From: CBDDHT01 sp965228615
GTDB lineage: Bacteria > Pseudomonadota > Alphaproteobacteria > Rhizobiales > Methyloligellaceae
Direction of reading: 5' to 3'
Assembly: GCA_965228615.1 (NCBI GenBank)
Contig: CBDDHT010000004.1
Coordinates: 496,001 to 560,000 of the forward strand
DNA: 64,000 nt
Part shown: one piece after another, positions 1 to 8,368 of the stretch
How the letters are laid out: every line of letters starts with the position of its first letter
How positions within the stretch are numbered: position 1 is the stretch's first letter
Translations under genes and position numbers: made by a program
Notes under the pieces: generated by a model
Databases searched by the model: none
Seen by the model: only the letters and a program-made list of their open reading frames with translations
What the model was told of the DNA's origin: nothing

Positions 1-465
1 GATGGTCCGGGTGGCGGAACGTTCAATATTGCCGTCGATCTGGCTGTTGCCTGCCTTTCCGTCTGGGGTGAAGCGAAAGGCAAACCCTATGTTGTCCTGA
101 CCGGCGGCGAGCCGATGCTGCAGGTCGACAACGATCTCATCGTTGCGCTTCACCAGGCTGGTTTCGACATCGCCATCGAAACCAACGGGACCCACGCCGT
201 GCCCGACACCATCGATTGGATTACGGTCAGCCCCAAGTTCGGTGCCGACCTTGTTCAAACCGGCGGCGATGAACTCAAGTTGATCTACCCTCAAGAGGGA
301 TTCGACCCGGCAGATTTCGAATCCCTGTCATTCAAGCACTTCCTACTGCAACCTATGGACGGTCCAGACCGGCTGGCCAATACCGAAAGTGCGATTGCCT
401 ACTGCCTTGAGCGGCCCAAATGGCGGGTAAGCCTGCAAACGCATAAATTCATGGGCATTCCATAA
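1..465 (+). CDS. queE: 7-carboxy-7-deazaguanine synthase QueE, 3' part
   Basis: Radical-SAM enzyme that forms the 7-deazaguanine ring of queuosine from 6-carboxy-tetrahydropterin. The gene enters from the left edge, so the radical-SAM CxxxCxxC region is outside the window. Visible are the DGPGGG start, the TGGEP motif that contacts SAM (about residue 35), ETNGT and the C-terminal QPMDGP. The reading frame is open from base 1 to the TAA at 463-465. No other queuosine gene is adjacent on this side; queF is far away at 58093. The assignment rests on these conserved motifs and is firm. Confidence 0.9.
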   Translation, partial: DGPGGGTFNIAVDLAVACLSVWGEAKGKPYVVLTGGEPMLQVDNDLIVALHQAGFDIAIETNGTHAVPDTIDWITVSPKFGADLVQTGGDELKLIYPQEGFDPADFESLSFKHFLLQPMDGPDRLANTESAIAYCLERPKWRVSLQTHKFMGIP

Positions 466-702
466 TGCCGGCAATTCTCTTCTTAGGCGACGCCACAACC
501 GCATCGTAGGAGACACCCCCGTCAATGCGCGACATCTTGTGTGCGTGCGGCAGGGGGTCGGCAGCGCTGTGCATCCACGCAGACTTCCGTGCAAATTTCT
601 GGAGTTGATATACAAAATTGCACGCTGCTACTTTGGTAGGGAGAGCAGCGGCATTTGGCAGCACCCGTCGTCAATTGCCTTACCTAAGGGGGCTCCCGGT
701 CT
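466..702. other. intergenic leader before the ABC importer operon
   Basis: This 237-base gap between queE and livH should hold the promoter of the importer operon. A purine-rich ribosome site (CTAAGGGGG, near 684-692) precedes the livH ATG at 703. No convincing promoter boxes, hairpin or RNA gene were seen. Short ORFs here lack any recognisable protein features. Confidence 0.4.
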
Positions 703-1560
703 ATGGAACTGGTCGTCGCATTGGCCATCAACGGATTGGTCTGGGGTCTGATCATCGCCCTTATCGCGCTTGGCCTTTCGATCATCTTCGGGCTTCTCGA
801 CATTATCAATCTTGCCCACGGCGACTTCTTCATGGTCGGCACGGTGCTCACCTGGTGGGTTTTTACGGCAACCGGCAACTACTGGCTGGCCTTCCTGCTG
901 GTACCGATTATCGGCCTGGCCCTGGGCGCATTGGTCGAACGGAGCGTGATCCAACCCATCCGCGGAACGGCAGCCCTCTCGATCGTTGCGACATTCGGTC
1001 TGTCGATCATCATTCAGGAAGTCGTACGTGCGACCTACGGCGCCGCCCCGAAGCGTATTCTGCCGCCGGTCGAAGGCACGATTCCGATGTTCGGCATCGA
1101 GTATGAGGTCTACCGTATCGTCGCCGCCGCCATCGCGATTGTTGCGATCGCGGGCTTCTTTCTTTTTCTCCATCGCACAAAACTCGGCACCTGGATGCGC
1201 GCGGTCCGTTTTGATCGCGAGACCGCACTCGCCATGGGCGTGCCGGCGACGAATGTCTATGTGCTGACCTTTGCGCTTGGCTTTGCCATGGCCGCATTGG
1301 GCGGCGTTGTCGCGGCGCCGATTACGACGGTCGAGTTTCAAGCTGGCGTCGATGTTCTGCCCTTCTGCTTCATGGCGGTCATTATCGGCGGGCTGGGCAA
1401 TTTGCCGGGCACGGTTGCAGCCGCCGTCCTGCTGGCGGTCACGGAAGGGATCGTCACCAGTTTCGCCGATCCCACCGTTGCACGAATCGTTTCGCTTTGC
1501 CTGATGTGCGCGGTACTGATCGCGCGCCCGCACGGCTTGTTCCAGGGGGCAACGCGATGA
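703..1560 (+). CDS. livH: branched-chain-type ABC permease LivH
   Basis: First of two inner-membrane permeases of a HAAT-family (branched-chain amino acid, urea or amide type) importer. The 285-residue protein is hydrophobic throughout, with about eight membrane segments. It shows the LivH-type N-terminus with the GLSIIFGLLDIINLAHGD stretch (residues 25-42) and the late VIIGGLGNLPGT loop that contacts the ATPases. The ATG at 703 has a good ribosome site. Its stop overlaps the start of livM (ATGA), the first of several such couplings in this operon. The substrate cannot be read from the permease; the downstream nitrilase suggests a nitrile, amide or ureide. Confidence 0.88.
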   Translation: MELVVALAINGLVWGLIIALIALGLSIIFGLLDIINLAHGDFFMVGTVLTWWVFTATGNYWLAFLLVPIIGLALGALVERSVIQPIRGTAALSIVATFGLSIIIQEVVRATYGAAPKRILPPVEGTIPMFGIEYEVYRIVAAAIAIVAIAGFFLFLHRTKLGTWMRAVRFDRETALAMGVPATNVYVLTFALGFAMAALGGVVAAPITTVEFQAGVDVLPFCFMAVIIGGLGNLPGTVAAAVLLAVTEGIVTSFADPTVARIVSLCLMCAVLIARPHGLFQGATR

Positions 1561-2600
1561 AGGCAGCAATCAACGGAACCATGCTGGTCGCCCTTGGCCT
1601 TTTTCTCATCGGAGCGCCGTGGATCTTCGAGTTTTTCGGCGTCGATTTCTGGCTCGACATTCTGACGGAAATCCTGATCTGGTCGCTGTTCGCCGCGAGC
1701 GTCAATCTTCTGTTCGGCTATGCAGGCCTGCTCTCGTTCGGGCAGGCTCTGTTCTTTGGCATGGGCATGTATGGCGTCGCCATCGGCATCGCCAAATTTG
1801 GTCTTGGATTCTGGCCGGCATTGTCGCTCGGCATGTTTCTCTCGATCGCCATGGCGGCGATCAGCGGATCGCTCGCTGTGCGGCTGACCTGGCATTATTT
1901 CGCGATCATCACGGTCGTCTTTTCGCTGATTTTCTATTTCTTCGCCCTCTCCTCCAAGGAGCTGACGGGCGGTGACGACGGCACCTCCTTCTCGATGCCG
2001 CCCATGTTCACCTTCGGTGAAACCGAGATCTCGATGACCGACTATCTGGTTCAGTATTTCTTCGTCCTGATAGCGGTCGTGCTCGCCTTCTATCTCAAAT
2101 ACCGGCTGGTGCGCAGCCCGCTTGGGCTCGCATTGATCGCCGTTCGAGAAAATGATTATCGGGCACGCCTGGTCGGCCTAAATGTATATGCCTTGCGCCT
2201 AACAGCCTTCATCGCGGCCGGTGCATTGGCCGGATTGGCCGGCAGTCTCTTCGCACTCTTTGGCAGGTATGCATCCGCTTCCTACATGTTCTACCACGTG
2301 TCAGGTGAAGGCGTTGTCTGGACCATCATCGGTGGCGCCGGCACTATTCTTGGCCCGATCCTCGGCACGGCACTGCTGATCCTCGTCCGCGAAGAACTCT
2401 CGAATATTTGGGACCATTATCTCATTCTGGTCGGTCTCGTCGTTATCCTGACGGTCGTCTTTGCGCCTCGCGGTCTCATGGGCATTTGGAATGACATGCT
2501 CGACCGACTGGATAACAATCGGAAACAGACGCCCGAGACCAAAGCCAAATCGTCAGACGCCGCCTCCTCCCAGGAAGCACGGGCGGAGGCCGGCGAATGA
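1557..2600 (+). CDS. livM: branched-chain-type ABC permease LivM
   Basis: Second permease of the importer, about 347 residues with roughly ten membrane segments. It has the LivM-type motif NLLFGYAGLLSFGQA near residues 49-63 and the IIGGAGTILGPILG loop near residue 260. The start is placed at the ATG that overlaps the livH stop (ATGA), although the frame is open further upstream. The C-terminus carries a polar tail rich in Lys, Ser and Glu after the last membrane segment, probably cytoplasmic. Its stop overlaps the livG start. Confidence 0.87.
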   Translation: MKAAINGTMLVALGLFLIGAPWIFEFFGVDFWLDILTEILIWSLFAASVNLLFGYAGLLSFGQALFFGMGMYGVAIGIAKFGLGFWPALSLGMFLSIAMAAISGSLAVRLTWHYFAIITVVFSLIFYFFALSSKELTGGDDGTSFSMPPMFTFGETEISMTDYLVQYFFVLIAVVLAFYLKYRLVRSPLGLALIAVRENDYRARLVGLNVYALRLTAFIAAGALAGLAGSLFALFGRYASASYMFYHVSGEGVVWTIIGGAGTILGPILGTALLILVREELSNIWDHYLILVGLVVILTVVFAPRGLMGIWNDMLDRLDNNRKQTPETKAKSSDAASSQEARAEAGE

Positions 2601-3352
2601 CCGCACTTCTCGAAATGAAGTCCGTCTGCAAGTATTTCGGCGGTCTGCGCGCCCTCGACGGTGTCGACCTTGCACTTGAGCCCGGCAAACTGCACGCCAT
2701 TATCGGGCCGAACGGCGCGGGCAAGACGACATTGTTCAATGTCATCACCGGCACCCTGCCTCCGACATCCGGAACTGTCCTGTTCCAGGGACAGGACATT
2801 ACAGGTCTGCCATCGCATCGGATTGCAAAACTTGGTCTCGCGCGCACACTCCAGATCAAGAGCGTGTTCGATGCCTTGTCCGTGGAAGACAATGTCTGGG
2901 TTGCAGCAGAGTCCTGCCGCGGCGTCTTCCGACCGTTTGCCCGCTACCGCAGCGACAAGGGCTTGACGGAGAAAGTCGACGCTATCCTGGAGGAAACTGG
3001 CCTTGTCGACCTGAAACACGAAACTGCGGGTACACTCTCCTATGGTGACGTCGCGCTTCTGGAAATCGCGATCGCTTTGGCGACAGAACCGAAACTGCTG
3101 CTCTTAGATGAGCCGATCTGCGGCATGGGACCTGCCGAGACCCAGGCCACCATCGCCAAGATCCGCGAACTGTCCCAACGGATCGCCGTCGTGATCATCG
3201 AACACGATATGCCGAGTGTCTTCGACCTTGCCGACGAAATCACGGTGATGGTTCAAGGTCAGGTCCTCGCCAAAGGCGCACCAGACAAGATCGCCAACGA
3301 TCAAGGCGTCCGTGAAGCCTATCTTGGCGACGAGGAGTTGCTCGATGCTTGA
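2597..3352 (+). CDS. livG: branched-chain-type ABC ATPase LivG
   Basis: ATP-binding subunit of the importer, 251 residues. It has Walker A GPNGAGKTT at residues 37-45, an ABC signature of the form LSYGD in place of LSGGQ, Walker B KLLLLDEP, and the switch histidine in IIEHDM. The LSYGD variant is common in LivG proteins. Translation is coupled to livM by an ATGA overlap, and its last codons overlap the start of livF. Together with LivF it forms the heterodimeric motor. Confidence 0.88.
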   Translation: MTALLEMKSVCKYFGGLRALDGVDLALEPGKLHAIIGPNGAGKTTLFNVITGTLPPTSGTVLFQGQDITGLPSHRIAKLGLARTLQIKSVFDALSVEDNVWVAAESCRGVFRPFARYRSDKGLTEKVDAILEETGLVDLKHETAGTLSYGDVALLEIAIALATEPKLLLLDEPICGMGPAETQATIAKIRELSQRIAVVIIEHDMPSVFDLADEITVMVQGQVLAKGAPDKIANDQGVREAYLGDEELLDA

Positions 3353-4043
3353 AGTCCGCGAGCTCAAAGCCAGTTACGGCAAGGTCGAAGTCCTGCAGGA
3401 TGTGAACCTGACCGTCGGCGATGGCGAGATCGTCGGTCTGCTCGGACGCAACGGCGTCGGCAAGACGACCACACTCAAAGCCATCCTCGGTCTCGTGCGC
3501 AAGACCGGCGGCAATGTCCTGTTCAACGAGCAGGTCATTACCAATGTCACGCCGCACAAAATACCGCGACATGGTATCGGATATGTTCCGCAGGGACGCG
3601 GTATTTTCCCAAACCTCTCGGTCGAGGAAAATCTGTATATCGGCCTTCCCGGCGGACCCGATGCGGAGATCCGCGACTATATTTTCAATCGTTTCCCGCG
3701 CTTGAAAGAGCGCCTTGGGCAAAAGGGCAGCACGCTCTCTGGCGGCGAGCAACAGCAGCTCGCCATCGCGCGGTGCCTTGCCATGCGCCCTAAACTCATT
3801 CTGCTCGATGAACCAACGGAGGGCATCATGCCCATCCTGGTCCAGGAGATCCGCAACGAGATCCAGGCCATCAATGCATCGGGCGTATCCATACTCCTCG
3901 TCGAACAGAACCTCGCCACGGCCTTCAAGATCTGCAAACGCGTCTATCTGATGGAAAAGGGCGTCGTGGTTCGGGAATCGACAACTGAGGAGCTTAAGCG
4001 GCAACCCGATCTCGTTCATCGTTACCTTGGCATGGCCGCTTGA
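3345..4043 (+). CDS. livF: branched-chain-type ABC ATPase LivF
   Basis: Second ATP-binding subunit, about 232 residues. It has Walker A GRNGVGKTT, the signature LSGGEQQQLAIAR, Walker B LILLDEP followed by TEGIMP (typical of LivF), and the H-loop-region VEQN. The start is the ATG at 3345, which overlaps the livG stop by eight bases; an upstream in-frame start at 3312 lies inside livG and is less likely. The binding-protein gene follows 27 bases later. Confidence 0.88.
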   Translation: MLEVRELKASYGKVEVLQDVNLTVGDGEIVGLLGRNGVGKTTTLKAILGLVRKTGGNVLFNEQVITNVTPHKIPRHGIGYVPQGRGIFPNLSVEENLYIGLPGGPDAEIRDYIFNRFPRLKERLGQKGSTLSGGEQQQLAIARCLAMRPKLILLDEPTEGIMPILVQEIRNEIQAINASGVSILLVEQNLATAFKICKRVYLMEKGVVVRESTTEELKRQPDLVHRYLGMAA

Positions 4044-4070
4044 TGCCAAGGCGCCAAAGGAGTGTTTGTA

Positions 4071-5396
4071 ATGACAAAGACGCCGAAGGATAAAAAGGCA
4101 GCCCCCGTTACCAAGCCGAAAAAGGCAGAGGTTAGCCGCCGAAGCTTCCTTGAGACAGCCCTGGCCGGAGGCGCCGTTGCCTCGACGGCCTATGTCTCGC
4201 TCGCCAGTGATCTCTTTGCTGCCGAAAGCGGACCGATCGTTATCGGTCATCAATGTGAACTGACGGGTGGATTCTCATCATGGGGTTATTGGCACGACAA
4301 GTGCGCCAAGGCCGCGGTCAAGATGATCAATGACGGCGGCGGCATTGCCGGCCGCAAACTCGAGATGGCCATCGCCGACACGGAGTCGAACCCGGCTGTC
4401 GGTGCCCGCAAGCTGCGCTCGCTCATCCAGCGCAAGAAGGCTTCCTTCATTGTAGGCTCGGTCCATTCCGGCATCATGCTGGCTTCGATCCCGGTAGCAA
4501 CCGAACTGAAGACGCCATACTTTTCCGCCGGTGAAGCCACCGAGGCAACCGGCTCGAAAGGAACGCGCTACAGCTTCCGGACGGGTTGCGACACCTATGG
4601 CCTCGCTGCCGCCGGCGCGCCCTGGGCGTTCAAGAATCTCGGCAAGAACTGGACGATGATCTTCCCGGACTATGCCTGGGGACACAGCCATCACCAGGAG
4701 CACACCAAGCTCATCGAGAAGATGGGCGGCAAGGTCAACGCGCCTATCGCTGTTCCGCTCGGCACCAAGGACATCGTGCCTTATCTGGCTAAAATTCCGG
4801 AAGAGACCGAAGTTCTGTTCTCCGTCTTCTTTGGCGCCCTGTCTGTTGCTTTCTACACGCAGATGAAGTCGATGAAGCTCGACGAGAAGATGAAGCAATA
4901 TTCGGTGTCAGGCACGATCGAGGCCATCAGCCCCGAGCAGATCAAAGGTGCCGCCGAAGGTGTCTATTTCGTCGAGAACTTCCCGCGTCCGGTCGAGTAC
5001 AAGGACGACGAGTATCATCGCAACTTCATCAAATTGATGAACATCGACGATGTGCATGCCAAAGAGAACGGTTCCGACCGCGTCATGGCCAAGAGCCATG
5101 CCTGGCAGTCCTACGAGAACTTCTTCGTTCTGAAACAAGCCATCGAGGCGTCCGGCTGGAAGACCAAGAAGGATACGCCTGGCGTTGTTCAGGCACTTGA
5201 AGGCCTCACCATGGAAAACTCGCTTGCCCACCCGCAAGGCAGCAAGCTTCTCCGCGCACAAGATCATAGCGGCATGATGGATTGCTATATCAGCCAGGTG
5301 CAGGACAACAAGTTCGCCGTGAAGAAGACGATCAAGAAGGCGGAACTCGAAAAGCTCCTTCCGCCCCGCTACGACTTCACGAAGAAGAAGCTGTAA
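4071..5396 (+). CDS. Tat-exported branched-chain-type substrate-binding protein
   Basis: Periplasmic binding protein of the LivK/UrtA/AmiC class, about 441 residues, that feeds the LivHMGF importer. A long Lys-rich N-terminus leads into a twin-arginine signal (SRRSFLE, residues 25-31, then a hydrophobic stretch), so export in folded form by Tat is expected. The mature part begins near GPIVIGHQCELTGG and has the family's WGYWHDKCAKAAVKMIND region. The ATG at 4071 is preferred over the GTG at 4062 because AAAGGAG at 4056-4062 is spaced correctly for it. Closest functional classes bind urea, short amides or amino acids; the ligand here is unknown. A strong hairpin follows at 5426. Confidence 0.85.
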   Translation: MTKTPKDKKAAPVTKPKKAEVSRRSFLETALAGGAVASTAYVSLASDLFAAESGPIVIGHQCELTGGFSSWGYWHDKCAKAAVKMINDGGGIAGRKLEMAIADTESNPAVGARKLRSLIQRKKASFIVGSVHSGIMLASIPVATELKTPYFSAGEATEATGSKGTRYSFRTGCDTYGLAAAGAPWAFKNLGKNWTMIFPDYAWGHSHHQEHTKLIEKMGGKVNAPIAVPLGTKDIVPYLAKIPEETEVLFSVFFGALSVAFYTQMKSMKLDEKMKQYSVSGTIEAISPEQIKGAAEGVYFVENFPRPVEYKDDEYHRNFIKLMNIDDVHAKENGSDRVMAKSHAWQSYENFFVLKQAIEASGWKTKKDTPGVVQALEGLTMENSLAHPQGSKLLRAQDHSGMMDCYISQVQDNKFAVKKTIKKAELEKLLPPRYDFTKKKL

Positions 5397-5425
5397 ACGG
5401 TCCTTTTCGGGAACCAGGGTTTGAC

Positions 5426-5452
5426 GGGGCCGGCTCGAGGCGAGTCGGCCCC
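5426..5452 (+). terminator. stem-loop after the binding-protein gene
   Basis: Arms GGGGCCGGCTCG (5426-5437) and CGAGTCGGCCCC (5441-5452) pair along 12 bases with one G-T wobble and a three-base loop. No T-run follows, so it is more likely an mRNA-stabilising or partial-termination element between the binding protein and the nitrilase than a full terminator. Confidence 0.55.
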
Positions 5453-5484
5453 CTCTCCTGCCCGCGTAATGCGAGACTCCAAAT

Positions 5485-6531
5485 ATGACAGCCAAGAAAA
5501 CGGTCGCCGTGTGCGCCGCCCATATCGCACCGGTTTATCTCGATGCTCGAGCAACCGTTGAGAAAGCCTGCAGCATCATTGCAGATGCCGCCGCCCGTGG
5601 TGCCGACCTGGTCGCATTCCCGGAATCCTTCATTCCAGGCTTTCCCGTCTGGCCCTCGGTCTCGCCACCTTTCAAGAATCATGCGCTGTTCGAGCGTCTG
5701 GTCGAAGAGTCGATCCGTGTGCCGGGACCCGAGATCCTGCGCATTTGCCAGGCGGCCCGCCGCGACGGTGTCATCGTCTCCATGGGTATTTCGGAGTCCA
5801 CCGACAGCAGTGTCGGCTGCATCTGGAATTCGAACCTCATCATCGGCCGCGATGGCGCCATCCTGAACCATCACCGTAAGCTCGTGCCGACCTATTTCGA
5901 GAAAATGATCTGGGCCAGCGGAGATGGCGCCGGGCTCAAGGTCCTTCCCACAGACGTCGGCCGGCTGGGCATGTTGATCTGCGGAGAAAACACAAACCCC
6001 CTCGCCCGCTATGCCCTCATGGCGGACGGCGAACAGATTCACATCTCTTCCTATCCACCGGCCTGGCCGACCCACGATCCGCGCTCCAACGATGCCTACG
6101 ATCTGCGCAGCGCGATCCGGATCCGTGCCGGCGCCCACTCCTTCGAAGCGAAGGCCTTCAATCTGGTCGTCTCATCCATCATCGACGATCAGACCCTCGA
6201 AGCCATCAAATCCATTGGCGATGAAGGGCTCGATATCATTCGTAATTCGCCGCGCGGCGTTTCCATGATCCTCAATCCGCAAGGCAATGTGATTGCGGAG
6301 ACGGACAGCACCAAGGACGAATTGCTGATGGCCGAAGTCGATCTGGCCGAATGCGTCGTGCCCAAGCAATTCCACGATGTGGCCGGCTATTACAACCGCT
6401 TCGACATCTTCGATCTGTCGGTCGACAGAAGTCGGCGTACACCAATTTCCTTCGATGATGCGGACGCGCGATCTTCTTATGCCTACGATACGATCGAACA
6501 ATCCGTAAGACGTCCGGACGCGGCGGAATAA
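5485..6531 (+). CDS. nitrilase (carbon-nitrogen hydrolase superfamily)
   Basis: Hydrolyses a nitrile, or possibly cyanide, to the carboxylate and ammonia. The 348-residue length fits true nitrilases. The catalytic triad is visible: Glu in FPESFIPGFP (about residue 48), Lys in HHRKLVPTYFEK (about 132) and Cys in LICGENTNPL (about 165). The conserved Trp after the Cys in the classical CWEN motif is Gly here (CGEN), as in one nitrilase subgroup. It follows the importer genes on the same strand, 88 bases after the binding protein and beyond a hairpin. This suggests that the imported ligand or a product of it is the substrate. Amidase activity cannot be excluded. Confidence 0.87.
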   Translation: MTAKKTVAVCAAHIAPVYLDARATVEKACSIIADAAARGADLVAFPESFIPGFPVWPSVSPPFKNHALFERLVEESIRVPGPEILRICQAARRDGVIVSMGISESTDSSVGCIWNSNLIIGRDGAILNHHRKLVPTYFEKMIWASGDGAGLKVLPTDVGRLGMLICGENTNPLARYALMADGEQIHISSYPPAWPTHDPRSNDAYDLRSAIRIRAGAHSFEAKAFNLVVSSIIDDQTLEAIKSIGDEGLDIIRNSPRGVSMILNPQGNVIAETDSTKDELLMAEVDLAECVVPKQFHDVAGYYNRFDIFDLSVDRSRRTPISFDDADARSSYAYDTIEQSVRRPDAAE

Positions 6532-6563
6532 ACAGCAGCCGCGTCCCCAACCAGGTCCGGACA

Positions 6564-7523
6564 TTGGCGAAGAAGGCCAAAAGCAAAGAACCCCTCGGCG
6601 GCATTCCCGGGATCCAGCGTCTCGACTGGAATGACATCGCCGTATTTCTGGCGCTGGCGCGTTATCGCAACCTCACCGAGACAGCCCGCGTTCTCGGTGT
6701 CAATCACACAACGGTTGGACGCCGCATCCGTGCGCTTGAAGAAAGCCTCGACCGACGCCTGTTCGTTCGAACGCGCGATGGCTTCCTGCCAACTGATGCC
6801 GGCTACGATCTCCTCCAGCACGCCGAAGGCATGGAGGAGCATGCACACTCCATCGCCCGCGAATTCACCACCGGTACGAATGCGCCCGGCGGCATTGTCC
6901 GGGTCGCAACCATGGAGGGCCTCGGCAGCCTCTATCTCGCCCCGCGCTTCAAGCATCTTTACGAGCAAAATCCGTCCATGCGTATCGAGCTCGTGACGGC
7001 ATCCCACTGGATCAATCTCTCGAAGCGGGAAGCGGATATCCTGATCTCGTTTCCCAAGCCGCTCGGCCGTCGCCTGTCCGTCCAGAAGATCGGCGAGTTC
7101 GCTCTCCATCTTTACGCAACACGCGGCTATTTGAAGGAGCGTGGGACGCCCAAGACCGTGAATGATCTCAAGGACCATCGCCTTATCGATTATATCGACG
7201 AGCTGGTTCAGATCTCCGCTGTCCGCTGGTTCTCAGACGTGATGCACAACCCGCCGGCCGAGTTCCGCTCGACCAGCCTTGTCGCGCAGTATCACGCCTG
7301 TGCGTCAGGGATGGGCATCGCCATGCTGCCGACTTTTGTCGTCGGCCGCGATCGTAATCTGGTTCGCGTGTTGGAAAAGAGCGCAGTGGTCAAACGCGAC
7401 TTCTGGCTGGCGGTCCATCAGGACCTGCTGCACCTCGTGCGCGTGCGCGAGGTGACATCTTTCCTGACGCGGTTGATCGAGCAGGACCGTGCCTACCTGC
7501 TAGGTGAAGACAATCTGGGATAA
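6564..7523 (+). CDS. LysR-family transcriptional regulator
   Basis: Probable regulator of the importer-nitrilase operon, 319 residues. The winged helix-turn-helix spans about residues 22-80 (DWNDIAVFLALARYRNLTE, then VNHTTVGRRIRALE), and the rest is a LysR-type effector domain. The start is a TTG at 6564. The roughly 20-residue extension before the HTH is longer than usual, and an internal start such as the ATG at 6631 is possible. It lies 32 bases after the nitrilase on the same strand, so it may be co-transcribed and autoregulated. The effector is unknown. Confidence 0.82.
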   Translation: MAKKAKSKEPLGGIPGIQRLDWNDIAVFLALARYRNLTETARVLGVNHTTVGRRIRALEESLDRRLFVRTRDGFLPTDAGYDLLQHAEGMEEHAHSIAREFTTGTNAPGGIVRVATMEGLGSLYLAPRFKHLYEQNPSMRIELVTASHWINLSKREADILISFPKPLGRRLSVQKIGEFALHLYATRGYLKERGTPKTVNDLKDHRLIDYIDELVQISAVRWFSDVMHNPPAEFRSTSLVAQYHACASGMGIAMLPTFVVGRDRNLVRVLEKSAVVKRDFWLAVHQDLLHLVRVREVTSFLTRLIEQDRAYLLGEDNLG

Positions 7524-7538
7524 AGTTCAAATCCGTTG

Positions 7539-7619
7539 TCATCCCAGCGAAGGCTGGGATTCACGAATATATCACGACTCACTGTGTGTCGAACTGGATC
7601 CCAGCCTTCGCTGGGATGA
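7539..7619. repeat. dispersed palindromic intergenic element, copy 1
   Basis: Two arms, TCATCCCAGCGAAGGCTGGG (from 7539) and its complement (ending 7619), face each other across about 37 bases. Each arm is itself nearly palindromic. The design matches other intergenic elements in this window at 18437, 25879, 41561 and 56652. It lies directly after the LysR gene and may act as a terminator or REP-like element. Confidence 0.7.
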
Positions 7620-7956
7620 TGGCACATGGCGTCAAAGATGATTGAATTCGGCTCAAATCGTCCTTTGCATGGGGTTGTTCCTCGATTTTCCGGATACCCC
7701 CCGGTTTTCGGCAATTGTCGACCCTAACAGAGTCTCCCAGAGTCTCGGACCAAAGTCCATTGGGTTGCATACGGAACCGTTTGCAACGCGTTGCGGTTCA
7801 GTCTGCCGTGATCTGTGCTATTGCACGTCCGAATGCACTGCGGCTCCGGCCAAAATTCGCCTTGTTTCGCGGTGAGAACAGGTATGAGTCATCAAAGGCC
7901 TAGCGTCAGGCGCCACGCCCCAAACAACCGATATATACAAGAGAGAGCGAAGCGAG
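7620..7956. other. non-coding stretch with a GC palindrome
   Basis: No gene is supported between the repeat and the small membrane protein; the short ORFs here show no protein-like pattern. A perfect 12-base palindrome, GCAACGCGTTGC, sits at 7783-7794. With a central CG it resembles LacI-family operators, but no LacI gene is in view. The ribosome site GAGAGAGCGAAGCGAG lies just before the next gene. Confidence 0.35.
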
Positions 7957-8262
7957 ATGGAAATCGCAGATATTATTCCACTCATCCGGCCATTTCTGGC
8001 GACGTTTTTCGTTAGCCGCCTGTTGCTTTGGTTCGTTCTCAAATGGGATGGCGGCGCGCTGAAAATCGTCGCAGCCCATATCGTCTCCCTCCTCGTTATC
8101 GGCGCGCTCTCGTTCCTTGGCGCAGTTGGCGGCGAGAAGGGCCTTGAGGCAGCGCTGCTCTTCGTCGCTGCCTGTTCGCTGCCGCAACTCTTATGGCTGG
8201 CCATCGATCTGTGGCGGATGCGAAGCGGGAGGCCGCCGATCCTCGTCTCCTCTTCTGGCTGA
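7957..8262 (+). CDS. small inner-membrane protein, unknown function
   Basis: A 101-residue protein with three predicted membrane helices (about residues 10-28, 36-57 and 66-88) and a short basic C-terminus. Similar small membrane proteins are common in proteobacteria, but I do not recognise a family. A purine-rich stretch ahead of the ATG supports translation. It sits between the LysR gene and the deacetylase-fold genes, with no obvious functional tie. Confidence 0.6.
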   Translation: MEIADIIPLIRPFLATFFVSRLLLWFVLKWDGGALKIVAAHIVSLLVIGALSFLGAVGGEKGLEAALLFVAACSLPQLLWLAIDLWRMRSGRPPILVSSSG

Positions 8263-8368
8263 CGGATCGTCTCGAATTTGACGAAGCGATGGATCGGTTG
8301 GTCTGCGTACTATTCCCCTATCCGAACGCCTGATACAAAACGGATGCATACTGCAATCGCGTCATGAG

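Noticed and set aside
628..1569. Long minus-strand open frame of 313 codons opposite livH
   Set aside because: Composition is that of an antisense shadow (rich in Arg, Asp and Gly without motifs), while the plus strand encodes a clear permease.
3240..4253. Minus-strand open frame of 337 codons opposite livF
   Set aside because: Covers a firmly identified ATPase gene; no family resemblance or ribosome site.
7493..7903. Several short frames over the palindromic repeat
   Set aside because: They arise from the repeat sequence itself and have no coding signs.
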